Positions 7,050 to 14,988 of a stretch of DNA of 64,000 bases are shown piece after piece. The stretch's first letter is position 1. Every line of letters begins with the position of its first letter. The stretch is from positions 62,001 through 126,000 of the forward strand of contig NZ_VUNR01000003.1 of NCBI RefSeq assembly GCF_009695585.1, in the 5' to 3' direction. The notes beneath the pieces are model-generated. The model saw only the letters and a program-made list of their open reading frames with translations. It was not told where the DNA came from and searched no databases. The DNA is from Anaerovibrio slackiae. Its GTDB lineage: Bacteria; Bacillota; Negativicutes; Selenomonadales; Selenomonadaceae. The position numbers and the translations under genes were made by a program.

Positions 7050-8768
7050 TTATGCTGTAACCTTCTTTGGCTTTCTCAAAGTAGAAATACCTTCGATAAC
7101 CAAAATTACTGCCAGGATGGTCAGCAGGCCGCCGATGATAACCTGTGCATAAGGACCCCAGTCAGCACCACCGGCAGCGATGACATTCAGCTGGTTCTTG
7201 ACAATAATCAGCAGGGAGCTGATGGTAACCACAGTCATAAATGCCATTGGCAGCAGGAACATCTTGTTGTTCTTGCCTGCGTTGCCCAGCCAGGTGCAGA
7301 TGGCCAGGAGGCCCAGGCCTGCCAGCAGCTGGTTGGCGGCACCGAAGATGCCCCAGATTTTCTGGAAGCCGTTCATGCCCAGGGCGATGCCCAGCACAAC
7401 GGTAATCAGGGTAGCCACATAAGGATTTACCAGGATTTTCTTCCAGCCGTCCTTGATGTCATCCACGGTCTGGCCAGGCTCCAGCCACAGCTCCTGGAAC
7501 ATGAAGCGGCCCACGCGGGTTGCGGTATCCAGGGAGGTGAGGCAGAAAGCGGAATAGGTCAGCACCAGCAGGGTGTAGAGGATGTGCTCAATGCCACCCA
7601 GCCCCGGAATGGTGGCAGCCATAGAGGCGATACCGCCGGCAAAAATATCAGTTACGCCCTTGGTATGGCCTGTCTCACGGGCATAAGCAATGGCGCAGAT
7701 GGTCAGGATTGCCAGCACGCACTCCAGCAGCATGGAGCCGTAGGCGATAGGGCGGGCATCGGATTCCTTATCCAGCTGCTTGGAGGTGGTGCCGGAGGAA
7801 ACCAGGGAATGGAAACCGGAGATGGCACCGCAGGCAACAGTGGTAAAGAGGATAGGGAACAGGTACTGCATGCCGTTTTTGGTCTCTACCGCAAAGCCGG
7901 TGAAGGCCGGGAACAGCTCAGGGTTGATGTCCGGGTGTGCGCCCACTACGCCGATAAAGGCAATAAACAGCATAGCGTAAAGCAGGAAGGAGCTGAGATA
8001 ATCCCGGGGCTGCAGCAAAATCCATACCGGCGTTACGGAAGCGATGGCGATATATAAGCCCACCACATACATCCAGGTCTGGGTAGACAGGTAAATAGGA
8101 TGCCAGTTCATGCCCACAGCCAGGCAGAAGATGATGGCTGCGATGCCGAAGACAGTGGTAACAGCCATCGAGGTGTGCCGCTGATAGACAAAAAAGCCAA
8201 AAACAACTGCCACGGCAATAAACAGCAGGGACACCATAGCCACGGAGGCCTGGGTGGAGCTGGCAGCCACATCCACCACGCCGTCCTTGACAACGGCGCC
8301 GAAGGTGCTGGCCACGATGGCGCCAAAGGCGGCCACTACCAGAATAATGGTCAGGTAAGTAAATACGGTAAATAATACCTTGGCACGGCGGCTCATGTTT
8401 ACATCAATAATCTCGCCGATGGACTGTCCCTTGTGGCGGATGGAAGCAACCAGTGCGCCAAAGTCATGGACGCCGCCGAAGAAGATGCCGCCGATCAATA
8501 CCCACAGGGCAACAGGAACCCAGCCGAAAATAGAAGCGGCAATCGGGCCGGTAATAGGGCCTGCACCGGCGATGGAGGAAAAATGATGCCCCATCAGCAC
8601 AGGTGCCTTGGCAGGAACGTAGTCCATGCCATCGGTCATGGTGTGTGCAGGGGTTGGCGTACTGTTGGTTTCGTCAACGCCCCACTGTTTGCAGAGCCAG
8701 CGGCCATAAAAGGTATAACCGCAGGCAAGAATTGCTGTACATATCAATAAAAGTACCAGCGTATTCAT
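7050..8768 (-). CDS. cstA: CstA-family peptide/pyruvate transporter
   Basis: The 572-residue protein is almost entirely hydrophobic, with well over a dozen predicted membrane segments. It matches the CstA carbon-starvation family: N-terminal YTFYGRWLCKQ, APVLMGHHFSSIAGAGPI, GVHDFGALVASIRHKGQSIGEI, and LPxxFTTVACGAISGFHSLVSSGT-like blocks near the middle. Family members take up peptides or, in BtsT/CstA, pyruvate. The start is ATG 8768 with a GGGGG Shine-Dalgarno; an open frame extends 18 codons further but overlaps the upstream gene. It is the second gene of a leftward two-gene operon, 14 bases after a small unknown protein. Confidence 0.92.
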   Translation of the reverse strand: MNTLVLLLICTAILACGYTFYGRWLCKQWGVDETNSTPTPAHTMTDGMDYVPAKAPVLMGHHFSSIAGAGPITGPIAASIFGWVPVALWVLIGGIFFGGVHDFGALVASIRHKGQSIGEIIDVNMSRRAKVLFTVFTYLTIILVVAAFGAIVASTFGAVVKDGVVDVAASSTQASVAMVSLLFIAVAVVFGFFVYQRHTSMAVTTVFGIAAIIFCLAVGMNWHPIYLSTQTWMYVVGLYIAIASVTPVWILLQPRDYLSSFLLYAMLFIAFIGVVGAHPDINPELFPAFTGFAVETKNGMQYLFPILFTTVACGAISGFHSLVSSGTTSKQLDKESDARPIAYGSMLLECVLAILTICAIAYARETGHTKGVTDIFAGGIASMAATIPGLGGIEHILYTLLVLTYSAFCLTSLDTATRVGRFMFQELWLEPGQTVDDIKDGWKKILVNPYVATLITVVLGIALGMNGFQKIWGIFGAANQLLAGLGLLAICTWLGNAGKNNKMFLLPMAFMTVVTISSLLIIVKNQLNVIAAGGADWGPYAQVIIGGLLTILAVILVIEGISTLRKPKKVTA

Positions 8769-8782
8769 GTAGGATACCCCCT

Positions 8783-9289
8783 TCAAGAAAATAATATTCT
8801 TTTCAGATTTTTCTCCATACATCTGCCGGCCTTGTTGGTGGCAACGGCCTGTTCAGCTGCCTGGCAGACAGCCAGCCGCACATCCATCCAGCCATGAAAG
8901 GAAAAAAGAAAGGTCTTGTGCACACTGCATTTTTGCAGCATCCTGAGAGCCTCAGGCTCGCAGGAGTCGCAGACAAACACGGGCGTTATGTAGGTGTACA
9001 TGTGCCCGGAGCCGATATGCGCCAGCTTCATGCCCGTCTCACGGGCCTCAGCCAGATGTTTTTCAAAAAGCTCCCTGGTCAGCACAGGCATCTCGTACAG
9101 GAAAATAAATTCCTCGCCCTTGGCAGTCCACAGGTTGACCTTGCGGGAAACAACGTATTTTTCGGCAGCCTCATAATACTCGCAAAGAGCCTTCAGAGGC
9201 AGCTTCGCATCATCATAAATCGTAATGTTATAATACCTTTGGTAGCTATCTAAAAGACGGCTTGTTATTTCTTCGCGGCTACAAGACAT
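8783..9289 (-). CDS. Unknown 168-residue protein in cstA operon
   Basis: I do not recognise a named domain. The protein is soluble, has no signal peptide, and reads as alpha/beta: LCEYYEAAEKYVVSRKVNLWTA near residue 35, GEEFIFLYEMPVLTRELFEKHLAEA, then TYITPVFVCDSCEPEALRMLQK. The C-x-x-C at VCDSC and conserved aromatic residues suggest a small metal- or ligand-binding protein. It is the promoter-proximal gene of the cstA operon, so a regulatory or accessory role in uptake is possible but unproven. ATG 9289 follows GAGGAGGGAC at a slightly long spacing, and a near-consensus promoter lies upstream. Confidence 0.75.
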   Translation of the reverse strand: MSCSREEITSRLLDSYQRYYNITIYDDAKLPLKALCEYYEAAEKYVVSRKVNLWTAKGEEFIFLYEMPVLTRELFEKHLAEARETGMKLAHIGSGHMYTYITPVFVCDSCEPEALRMLQKCSVHKTFLFSFHGWMDVRLAVCQAAEQAVATNKAGRCMEKNLKRILFS

Positions 9290-9326
9290 ACTGAAAAAAC
9301 GTCCCTCCTCATCTGAAAGTTTTTTG

Positions 9327-9355
9327 ATTATAACACACTTATTAAAAAGTGTAAA
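9327..9355 (-). promoter_or_regulatory. Promoter of the cstA operon
   Basis: On the minus strand TTTACA (9350-9355) and a perfect TATAAT (9327-9332) are separated by 17 bases, with the first gene starting about 40 bases downstream. The strong boxes suggest sigma-70-type transcription; no catabolite-repression (cre) palindrome was evident by eye next to it. Confidence 0.8.
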
Positions 9356-9527
9356 GGGAATAAGAGAAGAAAAACAAGGTGTCTTTCAAAAAATGCTTTT
9401 CGTTTTTTGCCAGTGGATAATATTCGGCTAATAATATTTGCGTACATATTCAGAGCACAAAAATGGAGAAAAAATAATACACACTCTTAATAACAGGCAA
9501 GAAAATTGTTAATATGTCATCTGTCTG

Positions 9528-9556
9528 TTGAAATGTTCTGCCCAATTGGGTATAAT
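9528..9556 (+). promoter_or_regulatory. Promoter of ilvBN
   Basis: TTGAAA (9528-9533) and TATAAT (9551-9556) are 17 bases apart. The resulting leader of about 90 bases before ilvB is too short for a T-box riboswitch, and I see no leader peptide or terminator in it. Confidence 0.8.
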
Positions 9557-9650
9557 GTAGAGACTATGTGTTAGCGATTTCCATAGAATATACAAAGAAT
9601 AAGCGTAGAATAAGATTACGTTGAAATTTCTTATAGGGGGAGGAATTTCC

Positions 9651-11348
9651 TTGCTGATGAATGGAGCGCAGGCTGTACTAGAGAGCCTGAAACGAGAAAA
9701 TGTCGAGGTAATATTTGGTTATCCGGGTGGTGCGGTGCTGGACTTGTATGATGCACTTTACAAGACAAAGTATCCCCACATCCTGACACGCCATGAGCAG
9801 GGTGCTGTCCATGCAGCTGACGGCTATGCCAGGGCCACCGGCAAGGTTGGTGTCTGCTTTGCCACATCAGGGCCGGGAGCTACCAACTTGATTACTGGCA
9901 TCGCCACCGCCAACATGGATTCTATTCCGCTGGTCTGCTTTACCGGTCAGGTGACCAATCCCCTGATTGGCAAGGATTCCTTTCAGGAGGCGGATATTGT
10001 GGGCATCACCACGCCTATCACCAAGCACAACTACCTGGTGAAGAAGGCGGCGGACCTGCCAAGGGTAATCAGGGAAGCGTTTTTCATTGCCTCTACCGGC
10101 CGTCCGGGGCCTGTGGTGATTGATATTGCCAAGGATGTATTTACCACGGAAATTGATTATGAATACCCTGAAAAAGTGCATTTGCCGGGCTATAGCGGTG
10201 ATTTTACCGGGGATGAGAGCCAGCTGGCAGATGTGATGGAGGTGCTGGGGGAGGCAAAGAAGCCGCTGTTCTTCATCGGTGGCGGGCTTACCCTTGCCAA
10301 TCAGGCTGCATTGTTCCGGGAGATTGTTGATAAAACCCATATCCCTGTGGTCAGCTCCCTAATGGGGCTGGGCTGCATCCCTTCTGCCCAAGAGGGCTTT
10401 TTGGGCATGGTGGGCATGCACGGCTCCTATGCTGCCAATATGGCGGTGCAGGAGTGTGACCTGCTGATTGGCATCGGCGTGCGCTTTGATGACCGGGTTA
10501 TCGGCAAGGTGGCCGCCTTTGCGCCAGAGGCAAGGATTGTGCATTTTGAGGTGGACAAGGCGGAAATCAACAAGAATGTAGTAGCTGATTTCCCTGTGGT
10601 TGGCGATTTGTGCTGGTCACTGCCGATTTTTGCCCGTCTCCTGCAGGAGTCTGCGGTGGATTACAAAGGCAGTTATGATGCATGGCGGAGCCATGTCATT
10701 GAGATGAACAGCAAGTATCCATTTGCGTACAAGACCAATGACAGCTATATCATGCCACAGGAGCTGATTGAGAAGGTCAGCCAGCTGGTGGATGATGATA
10801 CCGTGATTGTTACCGATGTAGGGCAGCATCAGATGTGGGCGGCCCAGTTCTTCAACAGCCGCAAGCCGCGCCAGTTCCTGACCTCCGGCGGCCTGGGCAC
10901 TATGGGGTACGGATTGCCGGCTGCCCTGGGGGCAAAGCTGGGGCAGCCTGACAAGCAGGTGGTGCTCTTTACCGGCGACGGCAGCATCATGATGAACTGC
11001 CAGGAGATGTCCACTGCTGCTGACAACAATATCGATGTGAAGGTTGTCCTCCTGCACAACCGGGTGCTGGGCATGGTAACTCAGTGGCAGCGCATGTTCT
11101 ACGGCAAGCGTTATTCCCAGACATTGCTGGGTGGCAAGACTGATTTCGTGAAGCTGGCAGAGGCTATGGGCATGGCTGCCTGCCGGATTGAGAAGCCGGA
11201 GGATTTGGAGCCGATGCTGAAGGAAGCACTGGCTGCCGAAGGGCCGATGCTGATTGATGTGATGCTGCCGGGCAACGAGGATGTGCTGCCGATGGTAGCA
11301 CCGGGAGCCTGCCTCAGTGATATGGTTTTGGGAGGGGACAAGGAATGA
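9651..11348 (+). CDS. ilvB: Acetolactate synthase large subunit
   Basis: The 565-residue TPP enzyme condenses two pyruvates, or pyruvate and 2-oxobutyrate, in the first common step of branched-chain amino acid synthesis. Visible family features are VIFGYPGGAVLDLYDAL with the catalytic glutamate in TRHEQGAVHAADGYARATG, TSGPGATNLITGIATA, LTSGGLGTMGYGLPAALGA, and the TPP-Mg motif GDGSIMMNCQE through HNRVLGMVTQWQ. Length is normal. The start is placed at TTG 9651, 7 bases from GGAGG; ATG 9657 is the alternative but sits 13 bases away. It overlaps ilvN by 4 bases. No other ilv or leu genes are nearby. Confidence 0.95.
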   Translation: MLMNGAQAVLESLKRENVEVIFGYPGGAVLDLYDALYKTKYPHILTRHEQGAVHAADGYARATGKVGVCFATSGPGATNLITGIATANMDSIPLVCFTGQVTNPLIGKDSFQEADIVGITTPITKHNYLVKKAADLPRVIREAFFIASTGRPGPVVIDIAKDVFTTEIDYEYPEKVHLPGYSGDFTGDESQLADVMEVLGEAKKPLFFIGGGLTLANQAALFREIVDKTHIPVVSSLMGLGCIPSAQEGFLGMVGMHGSYAANMAVQECDLLIGIGVRFDDRVIGKVAAFAPEARIVHFEVDKAEINKNVVADFPVVGDLCWSLPIFARLLQESAVDYKGSYDAWRSHVIEMNSKYPFAYKTNDSYIMPQELIEKVSQLVDDDTVIVTDVGQHQMWAAQFFNSRKPRQFLTSGGLGTMGYGLPAALGAKLGQPDKQVVLFTGDGSIMMNCQEMSTAADNNIDVKVVLLHNRVLGMVTQWQRMFYGKRYSQTLLGGKTDFVKLAEAMGMAACRIEKPEDLEPMLKEALAAEGPMLIDVMLPGNEDVLPMVAPGACLSDMVLGGDKE

Positions 11349-11845
11349 AAAAGTATATTTTAGCTGTGCTGGTAGACAACAAGCCGGGCGTTCTCACCCA
11401 TGTTTCCGGCCTTATCAGCCGTCGTGCCTTCAATATTGAAAGCATTTCTGCCGGTTATACGGAGGAACGTGATGTTACCCGCATCAACATCGAGGTGTCC
11501 GTAGAGGACGATAGGGAGCTGGAGCAGGTGGTACATCAGCTGGGCAAGCTGATTGATGTTATCAAGATTGTCAACCTGGGGCAGGTGGATTCCATCGTCC
11601 GGGAGCTGGTGCTGCTGAAGGTAAAGGCTCAGAAGGAAACTTTGGGAGATATTCGCAATATCGTGGATATTTTCCGGGGCAAGATTGTGGATGTAAGCCC
11701 TGAGAACGTGGTGATTGAGCTCACCGGCTCCCGCAGCAAGATTGAGGCAATCTGCGAGATGCTGGCTGAGTTCCAGATTATCGAGATTGCCAGAACCGGT
11801 GCCATTGCCCTTTCCCGTGGCCCTGTGCCTGTGAAAAATATGTAA
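11345..11845 (+). CDS. ilvN: Acetolactate synthase small (regulatory) subunit
   Basis: The 166-residue protein begins with an ACT domain (YILAVLVDNKPGVLTHVSGLISRRAFNIESI) followed by the ALS small-subunit C-terminal domain (LVLLKVKA, GKIVDVSPENVVIELTGS). It binds the large subunit, raises its activity and confers feedback inhibition by valine. ATG 11345 overlaps the ilvB stop (ATGA), which implies translational coupling. Confidence 0.95.
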   Translation: MKKYILAVLVDNKPGVLTHVSGLISRRAFNIESISAGYTEERDVTRINIEVSVEDDRELEQVVHQLGKLIDVIKIVNLGQVDSIVRELVLLKVKAQKETLGDIRNIVDIFRGKIVDVSPENVVIELTGSRSKIEAICEMLAEFQIIEIARTGAIALSRGPVPVKNM

Positions 11846-11853
11846 GAATGTGG

Positions 11854-11881
11854 TTGACATTTTTGCCATAAATGATATACT
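11854..11881 (+). promoter_or_regulatory. Promoter of the rubrerythrin gene
   Basis: A perfect TTGACA (11854-11859) is followed 16 bases later by TATACT (11876-11881). It lies directly after the ilvN stop and upstream of the palindrome at 11891. Confidence 0.75.
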
Positions 11882-11890
11882 GTTAGTAAC

Positions 11891-11905
11891 GGATAATTAT
11901 TATCC
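11891..11905 (+). promoter_or_regulatory. PerR/Fur-like operator
   Basis: GGATAATTATTATCC is a perfect 7-1-7 inverted repeat. Its core ATAATTATTAT resembles the PerR box (TTATAATNATTATAA). It sits about 10 bases after the -10 box, where a bound repressor would block the rubrerythrin promoter. Peroxide-responsive control by PerR is an inference from motif and target gene. Confidence 0.6.
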
Positions 11906-11945
11906 ATTAAATAGAGTGTGTATTTATTAATAGGAGGTATCTGTT

Positions 11946-12488
11946 ATGGATTTAAAGGGTTCAAAGACTTTGGAAAACTTGAAGGCTGCTTTTGCTGGTG
12001 AGTCCCAGGCTCATACCAAGTATCAGTATTTCGCTTCCCAGGCAAAGAAGGACGGCTATGTGCAGATTCAGAACATCTTCCTGGAGACTTCCAAGAATGA
12101 GAAGGAGCATGCCAAGATCTGGTACAAGCTCATCAATGACGGCGTAGGCAAGACTGCTGACAACCTGAAGGATGCTGCTGCCGGTGAGAATGATGAGTGG
12201 ACCTCCATGTATCCTGAGTTTGCCAAGGTTGCCCGTGAGGAAGGCTTTGACAAGATTGCCCAGCTGTTTGATGCTGTTGGCGCTATCGAGAAGGAGCATG
12301 AGGAGCGTTACAAGCTGCTGCTGCTCAACGTGGAGCAGGATAAGGTATTCAAGGCTAACGAGAAGGTTATCTGGCAGTGCTCCAACTGTGGCTATGTGTG
12401 CACCGGCGAGGCTGCTCCTGAGGAGTGCCCTGTATGCGCTCATCCGCAGGCCCATTTCGTAGTCTTGGACGAGACTTACAAGCGTTAA
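11946..12488 (+). CDS. rbr: Rubrerythrin
   Basis: The 180-residue protein is a standard rubrerythrin. An N-terminal four-helix di-iron domain carries [17 protein letters not shown], the [10 protein letters not shown] helix and the [10 protein letters not shown] helix. A C-terminal rubredoxin domain has two CxxC knuckles (CSNCGYVC and CPVCAHP). It reduces hydrogen peroxide in the cytoplasm of anaerobes. The start ATG 11946 follows AGGAGG. The gene is monocistronic, with its own promoter, an operator-like palindrome and a terminator, and codon use typical of a well-expressed gene. Confidence 0.96.
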   Translation: MDLKGSKTLENLKAAFAGESQAHTKYQYFASQAKKDGYVQIQNIFLETSKNEKEHAKIWYKLINDGVGKTADNLKDAAAGENDEWTSMYPEFAKVAREEGFDKIAQLFDAVGAIEKEHEERYKLLLLNVEQDKVFKANEKVIWQCSNCGYVCTGEAAPEECPVCAHPQAHFVVLDETYKR

Positions 12489-12545
12489 GATAAATTGCTT
12501 GCAAGGGTGGCTGCACGGAGTTGGGCAGTCATCCCGGCCATAGGG

Positions 12546-12601
12546 TTGCATAGAAAATCCTCTGTTTTTCTGCGGAAAAATAGAGGATTTTTTCTATGCA
12601 A
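12546..12601 (+). terminator. Terminator of rbr
   Basis: A 17-bp arm (TGCATAGAAAATCCTCT) at 12547 pairs with AGAGGATTTTTTCTATGCA at 12582, so the T-run lies inside the right arm. It is 60 bases beyond the rbr stop. Confidence 0.75.
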
Positions 12602-12628
12602 ATCGTAAAAATGAAAATTGCGTAGAAT

Positions 12629-12676
12629 AAAGCAGCCGGTCCGGGGCATGGAGATATGCCCTGAACCGGCTGCTTG
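12629..12676 (-). terminator. Hairpin downstream of the YgbA-family gene
   Basis: GCAGCCGGT...GGGGCAT pairs with ATGCCC...ACCGGCTGC around a 6-base loop. The minus strand continues with a short T-rich tail. It lies 69 bases past the stop of the leftward gene, opposite the rbr terminator. Confidence 0.6.
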
Positions 12677-12744
12677 CTTTTTGTTTATTTATTCGCTTAT
12701 ATGTTTGCTCACTTATTGGCTGCCTTCTTATGGATGGAAGGCAA

Positions 12745-13209
12745 TTATTTTTCCTTCTTGCCTTCCTCTTTTGCCTTGGCTTTTGCTTCGGCATTCTTTT
12801 TCTTGGCAGCTGCCTTTTCAGCCTGGCGTTTTTCCTGCTCCCGCTTGGCGTAGTCTACGCTGAGGCTGGCCATCTTGTGCTTCATGGTCATCATAGGGTG
12901 CTTCAGGAACATGCCCTTGCTGGAGGAGGTCATAATCTTCATGAACTCGGTGTTCTGCGCCTTGCCAAAGCACTGTCGCTCGCAACGGTCACAGATTGGC
13001 TTGGTGATGCCATACGGGCAGCGGTTGATTTTGGTCATAACGGTGGCAAGAAGCGCGGTACACTTCGGGCAGAGCTTCTCGCCCTTGGTGCTGTGATGTT
13101 TGTTGCAGTATACACCGAAAGTTTTCTTGATGTTGGCCTTTTCCTGCGGAATGGTGTTCTTCACCTCAGGCTGTTTTTTCTTTGGTAAAAATCTGTCAAA
13201 AATACCCAT
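12745..13209 (-). CDS. YgbA-family (nitrous oxide-stimulated promoter) protein
   Basis: The 154-residue protein matches the small YgbA family. The cysteine pattern is CNKHH, LCPKCTALL, NRCPYGITKPICDRCERQCFG, with F-L-K-H-P-M further on. E. coli ygbA is controlled by the nitric-oxide repressor NsrR; its biochemical role is not settled, and the cysteines suggest a metal or Fe-S site. The last 40 residues are a lysine/alanine/glutamate-rich tail, probably a coiled or disordered extension. ATG 13209 has AAAGGAG upstream. The gene points towards rubrerythrin, so two stress genes end facing each other. Confidence 0.8.
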   Translation of the reverse strand: MGIFDRFLPKKKQPEVKNTIPQEKANIKKTFGVYCNKHHSTKGEKLCPKCTALLATVMTKINRCPYGITKPICDRCERQCFGKAQNTEFMKIMTSSSKGMFLKHPMMTMKHKMASLSVDYAKREQEKRQAEKAAAKKKNAEAKAKAKEEGKKEK

Positions 13210-13324
13210 AAATAAATGCTCCTTTATAAATCAGCGATATGCTGTGTTGTTCTGTATATAAATTGTACTTTGAAATCAACAGAATTGCAAGCAATATATT
13301 TTCTAATCTGATTCTATCTAAAAT

Positions 13325-13342
13325 GCAACTATAAATAGTTGC
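13325..13342. promoter_or_regulatory. Palindromic operator upstream of hicAB
   Basis: GCAACTATAAATAGTTGC is an 18-bp perfect palindrome (8-2-8) 48 bases before hicA and includes a TATAAA -10-like box. HicB antitoxins with a DNA-binding C-terminal domain repress their own promoters at such palindromes, so this is the likely autoregulatory site. A convincing -35 box is not obvious. Confidence 0.55.
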
Positions 13343-13389
13343 TATTTTATAGCCGTTGGTGTAAAATGTGTGATACAGGGGGTGACGGT

Positions 13390-13644
13390 GTGGGGAAAAA
13401 TGAAAAGCTCATAGAACGTGTGAAAGGCTTGCCGAAAGATTTGACATTTGATGAAGTTGTACGCTTATTGAGTGGCTTTGGCTATATACAGAAAGATAAG
13501 GGAAAAACCAGTGGTTCCAGGGTTATTTTTGTACACGAAAAACGTCCGCCAATTTTGTTGCACAAACCACATCCGCGCAAGGAACTGCTTGTATATCAGG
13601 TCAGGCAGCTGGTGGATTTTTTGCAGGGGGAGGGATTAATTTGA
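13390..13644 (+). CDS. hicA: HicA-family mRNA interferase toxin
   Basis: The 84-residue protein has the small dsRBD-like HicA fold: LPKDLTFDEVVRLLSGFGY, then GSRVIFVHEKRPP, then LLHKPHPRKELLVYQVRQLVDFL. HicA cleaves mRNA in a translation-independent way and is neutralised by HicB. The segment usually written GSHxxF reads GSR here, as I recall in the subfamily with the LHKPHP box. GTG 13390 is chosen because GGGGGTG lies just before it; an in-frame ATG at 13366 lacks a ribosome-binding site. It overlaps hicB by 4 bases in the usual toxin-first order. Confidence 0.8.
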   Translation: MGKNEKLIERVKGLPKDLTFDEVVRLLSGFGYIQKDKGKTSGSRVIFVHEKRPPILLHKPHPRKELLVYQVRQLVDFLQGEGLI

Positions 13645-14006
13645 ACAATACTATGAAATATAAGGATTACGTTGGCAGTGTGGAATTTTCAGAGGAAGAT
13701 GGTATTTTCTTTGGTAAGGTAATGGGGATCAGGGCATTGATTTCTTATGAGGGAGAAGATGCTGTTTCCTTGCTTAGTTCCTTCCATCAGGCTATTGATG
13801 AATACTTGGCATGGTGCGAGGAAAGTGGCAGGTTGCCAGAGCGGGCATACAAAGGTAGCTTTAATGTCCGCATAGGGCAGGATTTGCACAGGAAGATAGC
13901 CATGTATGCTGTCGAAAAAGAAATATCTTTAAACGGCTTGGTGGAAACGGCTTTGCAGGAGTATGTGGTGCGTGAAGAACAGAAGCAATATTCCTGTAGC
14001 CGGTAA
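13641..14006 (+). CDS. hicB: HicB-family antitoxin
   Basis: The 121-residue protein has an N-terminal partial RNase-H-like HicB domain (YVGSVEFSEEDGIFFGKVMGI, YEGEDAVSLLSSFHQAIDEYL) and a C-terminal ribbon-helix-helix segment (FNVRIGQDLHRKIAMYAVEKEISLNGLVETAL). It binds HicA and probably the operator at 13325. TTG 13641 is used because GGGGGAGGG sits 6 bases upstream; ATG 13653 would be too far from it. The start overlaps the hicA stop. Confidence 0.85.
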   Translation: MNNTMKYKDYVGSVEFSEEDGIFFGKVMGIRALISYEGEDAVSLLSSFHQAIDEYLAWCEESGRLPERAYKGSFNVRIGQDLHRKIAMYAVEKEISLNGLVETALQEYVVREEQKQYSCSR

Positions 14007-14031
14007 TGTATTTTGAGAGGGGGATTTTTTT

Positions 14032-14757
14032 ATGGAGAGTAAGCTGGCAAAGGCACTGAGGCTGAAAAATCATCCGGTGGCGGTATATCGCTCAGATGCG
14101 CTGCCGGAGGGGGCAATGCAGTTCCGCGAAGGGGTATGGGGCTGCGTGATTGCCATGCTGAACACTGTGGCCAAGAAGGGGCGCACTGCAGCTTTCTGCC
14201 GCGAGCGGGTGGAATGTATCGGTGGCAAGGCAGGCCTGGGGCTGGAGCCTTATCCCCATGGCTTTATTGAAAAGTTTATTTCAACAGGCGAGGGGATACC
14301 GCGTCCGGGAGAGTGGTACAAGCAGAGCCCGGAGCTGGCTCTGGAATTTATGGATAATATTCCTAAGGTGCCGCAGAAAAAATATGTGGTCTTCCGCCCG
14401 CTGGATGAGGTAGGGGATGGGGATGAGCAGCCGGAGCTGGTGGTGTTTTTGGTAAATCCTGACAGGCTGTCAGCATTGGCAGGGCTTGCCAACTACGATA
14501 CGCCCAATCAGGATAATGTCAAGCTGCTTTTTGGCGCAGGCTGCACTCAGAGCGTGCTTTACGGCCTGGATGCCCATGAGCAGGGACAGCGTACCTGCTA
14601 TATAGGCCTTACGGATTTGTCTGCCCGCAAGGTCATTGACAAGGATATTCTCTCCTTCAGCATACCATATCAGCGGTATCTGGAAATGGAAGCCAACGTA
14701 GATGAGTGCTTCTTCAAGACGGAAACCTGGGAATATATTGCCAAGCGTCTGGATTGA
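14032..14757 (+). CDS. DUF169 family protein
   Basis: The 241-residue protein matches DUF169: [64 protein letters not shown] and a late [12 protein letters not shown]. Members often lie near methanogen and clostridial redox genes and keep conserved cysteines, but no reaction is known. It is soluble. ATG 14032 follows GAGGGGG. It lies 25 bases after hicB yet has its own terminator, so it may be read from the hicAB promoter or alone. Confidence 0.85.
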   Translation: MESKLAKALRLKNHPVAVYRSDALPEGAMQFREGVWGCVIAMLNTVAKKGRTAAFCRERVECIGGKAGLGLEPYPHGFIEKFISTGEGIPRPGEWYKQSPELALEFMDNIPKVPQKKYVVFRPLDEVGDGDEQPELVVFLVNPDRLSALAGLANYDTPNQDNVKLLFGAGCTQSVLYGLDAHEQGQRTCYIGLTDLSARKVIDKDILSFSIPYQRYLEMEANVDECFFKTETWEYIAKRLD

Positions 14758-14782
14758 CAGCGTAAAATTTCAATAGCAAAAG

Positions 14783-14828
14783 AAAATCTCTGCTAACTTC
14801 GTGGTATGGAGTCAGCAGGGATTTTTTT
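14783..14828 (+). terminator. Terminator after the DUF169 gene
   Basis: AAATCTCTGCTAAC pairs with GTCAGCAGGGATTT through a 14-bp stem with two G-U pairs and is followed by seven T's. Confidence 0.85.
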
Positions 14829-14925
14829 GCTTGCGGAGCAATGTTATCGCAAAGCTATATTACCCCGCTATATTGCTGCAAAATGAATATGCCTTTGAAG
14901 CATAATTGAATATTTGATATAGGTA

Positions 14926-14955
14926 TTGGATAAGAATTTTTTTGCGGTGTAAAAT
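14926..14955 (+). promoter_or_regulatory. Possible promoter of the CMD-family gene
   Basis: TTGGAT (14926-14931) and TAAAAT (14950-14955) are separated by 18 bases, and the gene starts 33 bases later. Both boxes are imperfect. Confidence 0.45.
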
Positions 14956-14988
14956 AAAACTACATTCGCTATATAGGAGGTGCCAGGA

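Noticed and set aside
7038-8057. Long open frame of 339 codons on the plus strand opposite cstA
   Set aside because: Its translation is rich in Q, H and G with no domain, while the opposite strand encodes a clear membrane transporter with a ribosome-binding site.
9557-9650. T-box or leader-peptide attenuator upstream of ilvBN
   Set aside because: The leader is only about 90 bases, with no terminator hairpin, no T-box sequence and no run of branched-chain codons.
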